This document shows positions 1 to 8,210 of a stretch of 46,246 bases of DNA, in pieces (positions within the stretch are counted from its first letter, which is position 1; the number at the start of each line of letters is the position of its first letter). Location: the NCBI GenBank assembly GCA_900542495.1, contig UQNW01000021.1, forward strand, positions 1 through 46,246. The letters run 5' to 3'. Under the pieces are notes generated by a model. That model did no database searches. It saw only the letters and a list, made by a program, of their open reading frames with translations, and was not told the origin of the DNA. The translations under genes and the position numbers were made by a program. The stretch is from an uncultured Roseburia sp. Lineage in GTDB: Bacteria > Bacillota > Clostridia > Lachnospirales > Lachnospiraceae.

Positions 1-536
1 TCGTTCAGCTTGATATAGACGATCTGCTCCTTGCCCCGGCGTGGTGCATCCTTCGGCTTTTCGGATTCCTTCGGAGCGGGAGCAGCCTGTACCGTTGGAG
101 CCGTTTTTTTCTCCGGTTCCTTTTTGACCGCCTTTTCCGGTTTCTGTGCAGGAGCTTTGGGCTTCAGGGCTGCGGCCTTGTCCTTATCTTCTTTCGGGGG
201 ACGGCCCCGGCGCTTCGGCTGTTCCGGCTCTTTGGGTTTTTCCTCCGCTTTCTTCGGAGCCTCCGGCTGCTTTTCCGGTTTCTCCGCTTTTGTCGGGTCA
301 GGCTTTTCCCCGCTGGGAGTTGCCGCCCGTTCCTCGGCTTTCTTTTCCTTCATAATTTCAGCGAAGTTATAGACAGAAACCTGTGGGTTCTTTACTTCTG
401 GTTCCGTCTTTTTTTCCGGCTCCGGGGAAACGGAAACCTTCTCCGGCTCTTTTGGGGGAGCGGGAGGCGTTTCCTTGCCCGGCCCGCTATCCGTTACCGG
501 CTGTTCCGGCGTTTTTGTGGTTTTATCATCTGCCAT
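1..536 (-). CDS. ParB-like partition protein of a mobile element, N-terminal part (runs off the left edge)
   Basis: An open frame runs from an ATG at 536 (ribosome binding site AGGAGG just upstream) to the window edge without a stop. The visible 178 residues are almost wholly low complexity, rich in Pro, Glu and Lys, with an AT-hook-like KRRGRPPK segment near residue 113, and end in IVYIKLNE. I recall that ParB/Spo0J-like proteins of Firmicutes integrative conjugative elements often have such a charged N-terminal arm followed by a segment like this at the start of the ParB nuclease-like domain; the call rests on that resemblance and the catalytic part is outside the window. Base composition is clearly more GC-rich than the neighbouring 900-3100 region, which suggests horizontal transfer. 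The gene reads leftward, so the rest of the element should lie left of the window. It could instead be another charged element-borne protein. Confidence 0.55.
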   Translation of the reverse strand, partial: MADDKTTKTPEQPVTDSGPGKETPPAPPKEPEKVSVSPEPEKKTEPEVKNPQVSVYNFAEIMKEKKAEERAATPSGEKPDPTKAEKPEKQPEAPKKAEEKPKEPEQPKRRGRPPKEDKDKAAALKPKAPAQKPEKAVKKEPEKKTAPTVQAAPAPKESEKPKDAPRRGKEQIVYIKLN

Positions 537-903
537 AAGCATTTACCTCCTGTTTTTTGGCATGAAAAAAGGGGCTCAACTTTTCAGTCAAGCCCCCGTG
601 GGAAGTTCCTCCTTTCTCCGCCATGATACAAAAATACCGCCCGTAGTCTCGTTTGGGCGGTACTTTGTGTAAGATTGGCAGTCCATTATTAAGTTTTTTA
701 TTATGTTCCCTTTGTACACCGTTGCAATCTTGCTTTTTTTCTTCTAAAAATTTGTCAACGAATGCATCTTCGATTTTCTTGTAAGTTCCAACGACACCGT
801 CTTCAATCTTCTGATAGGTTCCTACGACACCGTTCTCAATCTTTTTGTAACCATCCACTACTTTCTTTCCTACTTTTCCTGTTTTTAACTGATATTCAGC
901 CAT
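526..903 (-). CDS. Small amphipathic repeat protein, probably with a chimeric C-terminus
   Basis: The ATG at 903 has a strong GGAGG site eight bases upstream. The first ~57 of 125 residues are a regular pattern with repeated units of the form GVVGTYxKIED (three near copies), typical of small uncharacterised amphipathic helical proteins I associate with Lachnospiraceae. After KFLEEKKQ the sequence loses this character: it runs through both terminator hairpins (629-662 and 565-596) and the ribosome binding site of the ParB-like gene, stopping 11 bases inside that gene. I infer the native 3' end was displaced by insertion of the mobile element and the last ~65 codons are read-through of element DNA. 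The function of the repeat part is unknown. Because two terminators lie inside the frame, the full 125-residue product may rarely be made. Confidence 0.5.
   Translation of the reverse strand: MAEYQLKTGKVGKKVVDGYKKIENGVVGTYQKIEDGVVGTYKKIEDAFVDKFLEEKKQDCNGVQREHNKKLNNGLPILHKVPPKRDYGRYFCIMAEKGGTSHGGLTEKLSPFFHAKKQEVNAYGR
565..596 (-). terminator. Intrinsic terminator or leader hairpin upstream of the ParB-like gene
   Basis: On the minus strand a GGGGCT/AGCCCC stem is followed directly by six T residues. It lies just before the ribosome binding site of the ParB-like gene, so it either ends upstream transcription or acts as an attenuator. Confidence 0.6.
629..662 (-). terminator. Second intrinsic terminator-like hairpin in the same leader
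   Basis: The minus strand shows TACCGCCC, a 12-base loop, GGGCGGTA and then a run of five T. Together with the hairpin at 565-596 it forms two back-to-back terminators between the small gene starting at 903 and the ParB-like gene. This probably insulates the mobile element from chromosomal transcription. Confidence 0.65.
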
Positions 904-1034
904 AATGTATTCCTCCGTTTTTCTGTAAGTTTTTATTGCTTTACTTTATGGACTGATTCTAACGTCTGATTGTTTCGTTATTGCTTGATCTTTGTTTTAG
1001 AATTGTTAATATTTAGTGGAAAATTAAAATGAAT

Positions 1035-1198
1035 GAAATTTAGCGAAACTTAAATTATTGTATTTTTTCTCTTTAAGCAAAGAGAAAGCACTGAAAAAAG
1101 CCAATAATCCTATAGTTTTCAGTGCGTTTTTTATATATTTTTCTATTAAATTTTTCTCATCTACCTATATAAGTGAAACTTAGCAAAACTTAAATTAT
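1035..1198. repeat. Pair of 24-bp direct repeats flanking a terminator
   Basis: GAAA(T/C)TTAGC(G/A)AAACTTAAATTAT occurs at 1035-1058 and again at 1175-1198, with two mismatches. The second copy covers the stop codon of the AlbA_2 gene. The terminator at 1088-1132 lies between them. Apart from these the gap 904-1194 is AT-rich and presumably holds the promoter of the small gene at 903; I could not define that promoter confidently. Confidence 0.6.
1088..1132 (-). terminator. Terminator downstream of the AlbA_2-domain gene
   Basis: A perfect 10-bp stem, GCACTGAAAA paired with TTTTCAGTGC, encloses an 18-base loop. It is flanked by T runs on the plus strand and by a T/C-rich tract on the minus strand, so it may work in both directions. 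It lies 63 bases beyond the stop of the 1195-2661 gene. Confidence 0.6.
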
Positions 1199-2661
1199 GC
1201 CCAATATGGAATATACTTTTTATATCTTGGTGCAGTATCTGGATCCATTACTTTGATATACCCACCTTCCACAGCATTATTAAGAAGTCTCGATGCCTTT
1301 GCTTTCTCTTTTTCTCCCAAACCAAATATTTTTCGAATATCTGAATTAGAAATACCTTCAAAATTGACATATGCCAGACACGCCTGCATATAACAAGTTC
1401 TCATTCGATCTTCTTTTGTGGTTAACTCAAATGGTACTTTTGCAAACAATATTGCTTTTGTGAATTGATTATTCTGATTTTCGATTCTCGGAGCAAGTAA
1501 CTCATTTTTACTTGTTGCTTCGACAATCTTATCATAACCACTACCCCGTTCCTCACAAATACCACATTTATGCATAAATCCAGCGATATTTTCATTTCTG
1601 GATATCGGCACCGAATCTACAATTCTTTCGATTGCTACTAATGGTGCTCCAGCATTTGCAAACTCAATTCGATTTTTAAACACCTCCACCATTGGATTTG
1701 TCCCCCTTTGCTGAAGATCCTGATGTATCATAGCATTTGCCAGTAACTCACGAATAGCAATTTCTGGAAAGCTGACAACAGATTTTCTCGTAGCTTCTAC
1801 AATAACCTCTTTCTGCGGAATAATCGTCATAATATACTGCACAATTTCTTCATGTGAAAACGCATAACCAGCGCAAAATTCCTTTTCTCTGATAGCATCC
1901 AATCTGGAGTTCTCTTTATACCATATCACTCTGACAGTTCTTCTATGCAAGGCTTCAAATTTTTTCAAATCTTTTGCAATCATCAATGCTCCCATATTCG
2001 TAATATCCCATGTACCAGCATCATTTTTCTTAATGAATTTCTCATGTTGCAGATCTTCTAATACCTTATCCCGATTTCTTGGAATTGGCATTTCAAGCTT
2101 GTCATAATACTTAGAATAATCTAATAAGGACACCATTTCATCCTCATCCAGATTTCTCATTGCAATTCGTAGTTCATATGGTGTGGAATCAAATGTTCTC
2201 CATAATTCTCTCTCTTTATCTGGATATTCTTTCAAATTCTTTTTGTTCGTTCCAATTCTGATATATTCACCTCCCGCAAACTGCACTGGCTGTTTTTCTG
2301 CACAGGGAATTTCCATCAACACAACCATTCCTTCATCCATTGGAACCTCAAAAAATCGAAAATTAATTCTTGGTAAAAGCATTCTGGAAAGCCATGCTTC
2401 CAATTCTTCATTTCCCTTTTTCATTTTACAATACTGAAATTCAGTGCCTACAATTTTATGTGTTGCATCGTCCACACCCCAAACCAAATATGCCTTTGGT
2501 CGTTCACACAGTGCTGCTGAATTACTTAAAGCAGAAATATATTCACCAATCATCTGTGGCTGCTTGTTATTACATTTGAATTCTACCCACTCAGTCTCAC
2601 CCGGCAGTTTTATAAGCTCTCGTACAAGACTTTGCAGGTATTCTACTGATCTTATTGCCAT
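1195..2661 (-). CDS. AlbA_2 (Schlafen-like) domain protein with HATPase_c_4 and winged helix
   Basis: This 488-residue protein resembles the large family of bacterial putative transcriptional regulators carrying an N-terminal AlbA_2/Schlafen-type nucleic-acid-binding domain. Residues ~20-140 hold the AlbA_2 signature (GETEWVEFK, then an SNSAALC stretch and a GGEYIRIG strand). Residues ~299-380 match the ATPase-like C-terminal domain (IRELLANAMIHQD, then EVFKNRIEFANAG and an EERGSGYDKI helix). Residues ~420-480 look like a winged helix. The length is normal for the family. The gene is AT-rich, stands alone between a terminator and a broken gene, and sits beside a mobile element, which fits an accessory or defence-island role. 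Targets are unknown; members are often adjacent to mobile elements, but a specific defence function cannot be claimed here. Confidence 0.8.
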   Translation of the reverse strand: MAIRSVEYLQSLVRELIKLPGETEWVEFKCNNKQPQMIGEYISALSNSAALCERPKAYLVWGVDDATHKIVGTEFQYCKMKKGNEELEAWLSRMLLPRINFRFFEVPMDEGMVVLMEIPCAEKQPVQFAGGEYIRIGTNKKNLKEYPDKERELWRTFDSTPYELRIAMRNLDEDEMVSLLDYSKYYDKLEMPIPRNRDKVLEDLQHEKFIKKNDAGTWDITNMGALMIAKDLKKFEALHRRTVRVIWYKENSRLDAIREKEFCAGYAFSHEEIVQYIMTIIPQKEVIVEATRKSVVSFPEIAIRELLANAMIHQDLQQRGTNPMVEVFKNRIEFANAGAPLVAIERIVDSVPISRNENIAGFMHKCGICEERGSGYDKIVEATSKNELLAPRIENQNNQFTKAILFAKVPFELTTKEDRMRTCYMQACLAYVNFEGISNSDIRKIFGLGEKEKAKASRLLNNAVEGGYIKVMDPDTAPRYKKYIPYWA

Positions 2662-2744
2662 AACCTTCCCCTCTTTAAACTTATATTATTTATAGCCTTT
2701 TGCGCTTCACAAAGTACATCCTACAGTAAAATACTTTTTAAAAG

Positions 2745-3104
2745 TTACACTCTCTCGCATACCACCCTGCACCGTTTTTTATGGAATGCAATGCCATACG
2801 CTAAAATTTCACATCTGCCATTCTCCCTGAGTGCTTCATCGTATCTGCGATTTTTAATCTACACCATTGCATTTTCACATGCTTTGTCAAGACCGCTAAT
2901 AGATGCCGCATGCTTTACCTCAATGATAATGCCTGCATCCGGATTCTCCGGTTCTATGAGAATATCACTATACCCGTCTCCTGACTCTCTGTTCGATTTT
3001 ATCAGCCAGTCCGGGTTGCTTCCCCGCAGCAAACCTAATAACAGTCCATGATAAAAGTTTTCTTTCTGTTCCTCACGCGCTTTTGTATCCAGCACACTGA
3101 TCAT
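2745..3104 (-). pseudogene. Remnant of a PD-(D/E)XK nuclease-tailed AAA ATPase, with in-frame TAG
   Basis: From the ATG at 3104 the frame encodes the C-terminal nuclease-like domain of the AAA-ATPase/DUF1703 family: GLLRGSN, then GYSDILIEPEN and IIIEVKHA, the D...ExK catalytic pattern. A TAG at 2859-2861 interrupts it after NAMV, but the same frame continues with IKNRRYDEALRENG, ILAYGIAFHKKRC and ends at TAA 2745-2747, exactly the expected end of this family. The stop therefore replaces a sense codon, probably CAG. The N-terminal ATPase domain (several hundred residues in intact homologues) is missing; the upstream sequence is a terminator. This is a doubly broken fragment, by truncation and a nonsense mutation. 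Confidence 0.75.
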
Positions 3105-3118
3105 TCATGGAAGCCTCC

Positions 3119-3158
3119 AAAAAAAATCCGCTATACTATTTACATAGTATAACGGATT
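3119..3158 (-). terminator. Intrinsic terminator of the GH2/GPH operon
   Basis: AATCCG-C-TATACTAT, loop TTAC, ATAGTATA-A-CGGATT forms a stem of about 14 bp, followed on the minus strand by a run of T. It lies 27 bases past the stop of the GPH symporter gene. Confidence 0.85.
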
Positions 3159-3184
3159 ACTAACAAAAAAACAATTCTCTTACT

Positions 3185-4747
3185 TTATTCCTGCCGGAAT
3201 TCTTCCGGTACGTCCTCATAAGTTTTCCATTTTTCCATGGCTTCTTCAAGCTGCATTCCACCGCTTACGGCGTGTTTTCTCACAGCGTTGACAGCCTGGA
3301 TTTCTTTCATCTTTGCTCCGGTTAAGGTGTAACCCTTCATTGCCCAGAGTGTTGCAAGCCATGCGATCATTGGAACGATACAGAACAGGATCAGAACAAC
3401 GCCATGCATTCCGGAAGAATATGGTGCTTTGCTGTCCGGTAAGGTCTGGATACCGATCATTGCAACGGCTGCACCAACGATGGTGGAACCAAGAGAACTT
3501 ACCAGTTTATCGACCAGCGAGAACAGTGTTCCCATGATACCCGGCACATACTGTCCGGAACGGTAAGTCTCGTAATCGGAACAGTCTGCAACCATTGGAA
3601 TCGGCATATCTGCGGTTGCATAGTAAGCACCATAGCCGACACCAAAAAAGATCACGAACAAAACAGTGTATACATTAATTGATCTTAAGCTTAAGTTCAA
3701 TGCAGGCACTCCCTGTTTCCATAACAGCAACAGTACCAGAACACCGATATACATTACCAGCGCAAGCATTGTGTAGCGTACCAAGGAAGCTTTCTGACCA
3801 TGCTTCTGTGAAGTTTTTACCGTCAAAAGGAAGAATGGCACAGAGAAAATATATCCAACAATCATCATTGGAAGATACAGTCCGCCGTAGTCTCCCATCA
3901 TTGCTCCGTATAACATACATAAAACTGTCATGTTCGTTGCAATGGAAAAGGCAAGTTTGCATCCTGCTCCGGCAACCATAAGACGCTGTAATTCTTTGTT
4001 TGCCTTTAAAATTGCAATATACTCTTTTAATTTTACTTTTTCCTGCTTGTTGCCGACACCGAAAAACTCCGGTCTGTCTTTTTCCCAGATACCGATCACT
4101 GCAAGGAGTGTCAGCACTGCGGATACCACGATTGCAAGCGGGATCATAAAATCAAAGAAGTTCGCGCTGTTGTAACCGCCAAGACGATCACTTAAGATCG
4201 GTGCTAAAAACTGTACCAGTCCCATACCGATCAGGCTGGCGATCGTATTAAAAATCGTAAACATCGGGCGCTGCTTCGGATCATTGGTAAGACAGGTCTG
4301 TCCGGAACGGGTACAGGCTGTCTGGAACGTATATCCGATCACATATAATGCATAAAATAATACAAAGCATACATAGCGCAGCCACTGCATATCCGGTGCA
4401 ATAATTCTTGTTCCAAAATACAGTAAAATGGAAGAAACGATCATGATCACATTTCCTAATACCATATATGGACGGAACTTACCAAACTTTGAGTTTGTGC
4501 GGTCGATCAGTGCTCCGATGATCGGGTCTGTCACTGCGTCGAAAAGACGCATAACGGTTACCATTGTAGTTGCAAACATAAGTGCAAGTCCTAATACACC
4601 GTTTGCGTAATATGCGATAAAATTCATGGTGAGAATGTAATAAACATTCGTAGCACCATTATTCATCGGGAACAGGACAAGCTGATACGGCTTTGCCCGG
4701 TTCATCTTAACTGCCTGTGCAGTTTCATTTCCTTTTTGATTGCTCAT
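3185..4747 (-). CDS. GPH-family sugar:cation symporter (MelB-like)
   Basis: This 520-residue integral membrane protein has about twelve hydrophobic segments and the layout of the glycoside-pentoside-hexuronide:cation symporters. An early YYILTMNFIAYYANGV segment is followed by RLFDAVTDPIIGALIDRTNSKFGKFRPY (residues ~60-90 region), the family's conserved TM2/loop signature with the cation-site Asp residues. I start it at the ATG at 4747 (MSNQKG), because AAAGGAG lies nine bases upstream; a longer frame from 4786 would overlap that site. It lies 22 bases downstream of a GH2 glycosidase gene and is presumably cotranscribed with it. It should import the disaccharide or glucuronide/galactoside substrate or product of that enzyme. 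The exact sugar cannot be read from sequence alone. Confidence 0.88.
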   Translation of the reverse strand: MSNQKGNETAQAVKMNRAKPYQLVLFPMNNGATNVYYILTMNFIAYYANGVLGLALMFATTMVTVMRLFDAVTDPIIGALIDRTNSKFGKFRPYMVLGNVIMIVSSILLYFGTRIIAPDMQWLRYVCFVLFYALYVIGYTFQTACTRSGQTCLTNDPKQRPMFTIFNTIASLIGMGLVQFLAPILSDRLGGYNSANFFDFMIPLAIVVSAVLTLLAVIGIWEKDRPEFFGVGNKQEKVKLKEYIAILKANKELQRLMVAGAGCKLAFSIATNMTVLCMLYGAMMGDYGGLYLPMMIVGYIFSVPFFLLTVKTSQKHGQKASLVRYTMLALVMYIGVLVLLLLWKQGVPALNLSLRSINVYTVLFVIFFGVGYGAYYATADMPIPMVADCSDYETYRSGQYVPGIMGTLFSLVDKLVSSLGSTIVGAAVAMIGIQTLPDSKAPYSSGMHGVVLILFCIVPMIAWLATLWAMKGYTLTGAKMKEIQAVNAVRKHAVSGGMQLEEAMEKWKTYEDVPEEFRQE

Positions 4748-4769
4748 TGATTCTTCTCCTTTGGAAGGT

Positions 4770-6692
4770 CTATACCCAGTTTTCACTCTTCTTAGCTTCT
4801 TTTTTCAGTTTGTAGTCCGGATTTTCTTTTTCTGTATGGTAAAGCACCATCGCATCTTTCACACTTCCAGCTACTGCTTCGATCTTATTTTCCTTTTCCA
4901 TAGGAAGCTGGAACGTAAAAATATGATCTCCGCTCTTCTGCTCGATCAGCTCCCCGTTATTATATAAGGACACAACCGGCTGGTTTGTATAAACCTTAAT
5001 CGTTGTCGTCTCCTCGGAACGGTCACTGCGGCGTGAACCACACAAATGTACAAATGGTTCATCACTCCAATATGCTTTATATAAGAAGAAACTGTCTTTT
5101 TTGGTCTTGCGGTCAAACGTCACAAGTCCCTTATGGTTCATTCCCGGCTCACCGCCCTGATTTCTTGCATCTGCTGCAAAATCAAACATGTTCCATACAT
5201 AAGTGCTCCACATAAATGGATGACGTTTGAAACATTTGATCATATACTCATGATATTTTGCCTGATATTCCTCGGTATGATCGCCGCGTCTTGGTCTTCT
5301 GCTGTGAAGATTTGGCATACCTTCCGCACCGTATTCCGAGTAACCGATCGGACGATTTGGAAATATGAGGTGGAAAAATCTTAAAAACATATCATTTAAG
5401 AAAAATCCCGGCACATACCATCCAAGGTATAAATTCCAGCCAACTAAATCTGTGATGTGTGCAGAACGGTTGAATGGTCCGCACATTGCATAACATGCCA
5501 GTGTTGTTAATCTGGTCGGGTCCATCTTATGGCACAGATCGTTTAATACATGGTGATTATCGAGCATGTCTTTTTTGTCTTTCGTGCTGATCGTGATCTC
5601 GTTGGATACGCCCCACACTACAATTGACGGATGATTATAATTCTGAATGATAAGCTCTCTCATCTGGCTGATCGTATTTTCTCTTCCACCCGGCATATGC
5701 TCTGAAATATATGGAATCTCAGCCCATACGACCATACCTCTCTCATCACAGAGATCATAAAAATACTGGTCATGCTGATAATGTGCAAGACGGATTGTAT
5801 TCGCACCAAGTTCACAGATCAGATCCATGTCTTCGTCATGATTTTTCGTGGAAATCGCATTTCCAAGTGCTTTAAAATCCTGATGTCTGGAAACACCGTG
5901 AAGCGGATAATGCTCTCCGTTTAAGAAGAATCCCTTCTTTGGATCTACATAAAATGTACGGATACCAAAGCGGTTTGTGATCTCATCCTTCACTTCCCCA
6001 TTGACTGTCAATGTTGCAGCTGCTGTATAAAGATACGGATTTTTTCTTCCGTGCCAGCGGATTGGATTCTGGATGTTTAAGTTCACGTCGCATCCGTCTC
6101 CTTCTGCAACTACCTTTCCGTCCTGATCTTTGATCTGTACGCGTACCTGCGCATCCTTTGTATTTGTAAATGTTTCAATATGAACATTTGCCTCGTTATC
6201 TTTTACTTCCGGTGTGATCTTGATTCCGTTGCTTCCAAGGTAATCTAAGTCAAAATGCTCTTTTGACACGATCAGGAAACGGACATCACGGTAGATTCCG
6301 CCGTAGAACGTAAAATCCGCTTTCTGTGGATATATTTTTCCATTGACCGAATTATCCACAGTCACTTCCAGTTTGTTCTGCTCCTGCAAAGCCTCTGTAA
6401 TATTCACACGGAATGTAGAATATCCGCCATCATGATGTGCAAGTTCTTTTCCGTTCACTGTCACATCACTGCTTGCATTGACACCTAAAAATTCCAGATA
6501 AACTTCCTCTGTCTTTGGATCAAACTCCGGTTTTTCAAATGTTTTCTCGTAATGGCAGGTTCCTCTGTAGTAATCGTTTCCTCCATCCTGACCATCTTTT
6601 GCATTCCATGTATGTGGCAAGTTCACCTGTACTTGTTTTTTGTCAGGTCCAATGAAAAGCCACTGCTCCATCAGATTTTGAATTCGTCGCAT
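4770..6692 (-). CDS. Glycoside hydrolase family 2 enzyme (beta-galactosidase or beta-glucuronidase type)
   Basis: This is a 640-residue cytoplasmic GH2 enzyme with no signal peptide. It shows the GH2 sugar-binding domain (NLPHTWNAKDG, then YYRGTCHYEK), an immunoglobulin-like domain, and the TIM barrel with FLNGEHYPLHGVSRHQDF, acid/base Glu365 in GVSNEI and nucleophile Glu453 in YSEYGAEG. An N-x-K pair (NHKGL, residues 519-521) is present; it is diagnostic in glucuronidases, but a similar NDKGL occurs in many beta-galactosidases, so substrate stays open. There is no long C-terminal extension, so it is a short form. The start at 6692 (MRRIQN) is chosen because AAGGATG lies upstream; the ATG at 6701 overlaps that site. 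First gene of a two-gene operon with the GPH symporter. Confidence 0.87.
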   Translation of the reverse strand: MRRIQNLMEQWLFIGPDKKQVQVNLPHTWNAKDGQDGGNDYYRGTCHYEKTFEKPEFDPKTEEVYLEFLGVNASSDVTVNGKELAHHDGGYSTFRVNITEALQEQNKLEVTVDNSVNGKIYPQKADFTFYGGIYRDVRFLIVSKEHFDLDYLGSNGIKITPEVKDNEANVHIETFTNTKDAQVRVQIKDQDGKVVAEGDGCDVNLNIQNPIRWHGRKNPYLYTAAATLTVNGEVKDEITNRFGIRTFYVDPKKGFFLNGEHYPLHGVSRHQDFKALGNAISTKNHDEDMDLICELGANTIRLAHYQHDQYFYDLCDERGMVVWAEIPYISEHMPGGRENTISQMRELIIQNYNHPSIVVWGVSNEITISTKDKKDMLDNHHVLNDLCHKMDPTRLTTLACYAMCGPFNRSAHITDLVGWNLYLGWYVPGFFLNDMFLRFFHLIFPNRPIGYSEYGAEGMPNLHSRRPRRGDHTEEYQAKYHEYMIKCFKRHPFMWSTYVWNMFDFAADARNQGGEPGMNHKGLVTFDRKTKKDSFFLYKAYWSDEPFVHLCGSRRSDRSEETTTIKVYTNQPVVSLYNNGELIEQKSGDHIFTFQLPMEKENKIEAVAGSVKDAMVLYHTEKENPDYKLKKEAKKSENWV

Positions 6693-6780
6693 ATAACACA
6701 TCCTTTTTATTATTTATGGTGCCTGTCACTTTGTATCGTTTCAGGCTATTTTTATATATTGTTCCAATTTCAATACATAA

Positions 6781-6813
6781 ATAATAAATAAAATTCGTTA
6801 ATTTTTCAACGAA
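6781..6813 (-). promoter_or_regulatory. Promoter with overlapping palindromic operator for the GH2 operon
   Basis: On the minus strand TTGAAA (6804-6809) and TATTAT (6781-6786) are separated by exactly 17 bases. A 20-bp imperfect palindrome, TTCGTTGA-AAAA-TTAACGAA (6794-6813), covers the -35 box and part of the spacer. A repressor bound there would block the promoter, as expected for a sugar-inducible operon; no regulator gene is adjacent. The rest of the 6693-6888 gap shows no gene. Confidence 0.5.
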
Positions 6814-6888
6814 CCTGACTTAGTCGGTGCATTTTATGACGTAAGTGGTGTTCTAAGGAAACCTGTCGGAATATGGCTGCATAATTTC

Positions 6889-6941
6889 AAAAAAAGCCAG
6901 CGTCTGTTCTCCTCGATTAAGAGGCTCACTGACGCCGACTT
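6889..6941 (-). terminator. Terminator of the GHKL/LytTR operon
   Basis: The minus strand has a long imperfect stem (AGTCGGCGTC...GACGCTGGCT with G-U pairs, extended by CCTC/GAGG) around a TTAATC loop, followed by six T residues. It begins directly after the histidine kinase stop codon. Confidence 0.75.
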
Positions 6942-6942
6942 T

Positions 6943-8208
6943 TTACTTTACAGGTAACAGCACTTCGAGGTTAAAGCAGCCCATTTCCGTAGATACTGAA
7001 ATGTCACCGCCATATTTTTCTGCGATATGACGGATACTCTTTAAACCAATTCCATGATACTGTTTATTCTTCTTTGTTGTTTTCGGAAGGTCATTTTCAT
7101 ACTCCGGTGTGCGTTCCGTCGGGTTGGAAAAACGGATATATAAAAAATGCTGTTTTTCTGCCACACAGATATCGATAAAACGCATCTCTTTCTCTGAAAA
7201 CTTTTCCACGCACTCGATCGCATTGTCTATTGCATTGCCAAATAATGCATAAATATCAATGGAATCCATAAAAAACAGTTTTTTTCCGTCAATGACACAA
7301 TGCATCGTAATGTCTCTCGCCTCACAGATCAGGCTTTTCTCCGAGAGCAGCGTATCTAAAATCTCATTTCCTGTTTTCACGATTGAATCGTAGATGCGAA
7401 TGGATTTTTCCAGCTCTTTTAAGTTCTTCTCCCGCTCCGTTGGATTGTCGATATGCCGCATTGCCGCCACCTGATATTTCAGGTCATGGCACTTGCGGTC
7501 GATCACCTGCATCTGGTCTTTGGCAATCTCATACTGCTTTTTCTGCTGATACCACATCCGCTCCATGAGCGCATATTCCTGCTTCACTTCACTCTTTTTG
7601 AAAAGCTCCGCCTGCAGATATAAAAATGTCACACAGTAAAGCTGTACCAGAACCGCCAGATTCGATTCCCCACGATTCTGATAAAAGTTATAATACGAAT
7701 ACAGGGACAAAAAAAGTACCGCCGCCGCGGAAAGCGTTCTTCTCGGTCCAGCCTGATAAAAACCATTTCTCGGAAGCCAGCGGAACAGTGTGATTGCAAA
7801 CACCAGATAAACTGCTGCAAAAAACAGCAGTGAAAAAATATACTGCATCACTCTCGGCTGCTGGTCAATCGCAGAGATTCCATGCAGACTGTTCCAGAAA
7901 ATATTCGTACAATGGTAAACGATCATCGGCCACACGGAACAGTAGATCATCTCCCAGCTTATTTTCCCGCTGATCAGTCCAACCGCGATCATCGTGATCA
8001 GAAACCTCATGAGAAACTCTAAGATCAGATTCTGTCCGGTAACCGGAATCAGCATACGCACAAGCAGCATCACAACCCATGCCGCGCAGAGGATGAGTGC
8101 GTTTTTTAACTTATTCTTTTCCATGATATGTAGTGGCATAAGGAACAGATACACACATGCCTGCAATAAAAAATCCTGAAAAATCATGATACCAAAATCC
8201 CGAACCAT
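6943..8208 (-). CDS. AgrC-like sensor histidine kinase (GHKL ATPase)
   Basis: The 421-residue protein has about six hydrophobic segments in residues 1-190, then a cytoplasmic region with the phosphoacceptor-type motif CHDLKYQV and a C-terminal GHKL ATPase domain. The ATPase domain has an N-box in LFGNAIDNAIE and a G-box in KQYHGIGLKSI, with GGDISV near the end. This is the architecture of AgrC/HPK10-type sensors that partner LytTR response regulators. The ATG at 8208 has GGGAGAAG upstream and lies two bases after the stop of the regulator gene, so the two are cotranscribed and probably translationally coupled. In AgrC systems the ligand is a modified peptide; I see no agrB/agrD-like gene nearby, so the signal is unknown. 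Confidence 0.87.
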   Translation of the reverse strand: MVRDFGIMIFQDFLLQACVYLFLMPLHIMEKNKLKNALILCAAWVVMLLVRMLIPVTGQNLILEFLMRFLITMIAVGLISGKISWEMIYCSVWPMIVYHCTNIFWNSLHGISAIDQQPRVMQYIFSLLFFAAVYLVFAITLFRWLPRNGFYQAGPRRTLSAAAVLFLSLYSYYNFYQNRGESNLAVLVQLYCVTFLYLQAELFKKSEVKQEYALMERMWYQQKKQYEIAKDQMQVIDRKCHDLKYQVAAMRHIDNPTEREKNLKELEKSIRIYDSIVKTGNEILDTLLSEKSLICEARDITMHCVIDGKKLFFMDSIDIYALFGNAIDNAIECVEKFSEKEMRFIDICVAEKQHFLYIRFSNPTERTPEYENDLPKTTKKNKQYHGIGLKSIRHIAEKYGGDISVSTEMGCFNLEVLLPVK

Positions 8209-8210
8209 TG

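Noticed and set aside
3679..3981. Plus-strand frames within the GPH symporter
   Set aside because: Shadow frames; the minus-strand protein has clear family motifs along its whole length.
4770..6692. Naming the GH2 enzyme a beta-glucuronidase from its N-x-K pair
   Set aside because: A similar NDKGL/NHKGL motif is common in GH2 beta-galactosidases, so the pair alone does not decide.
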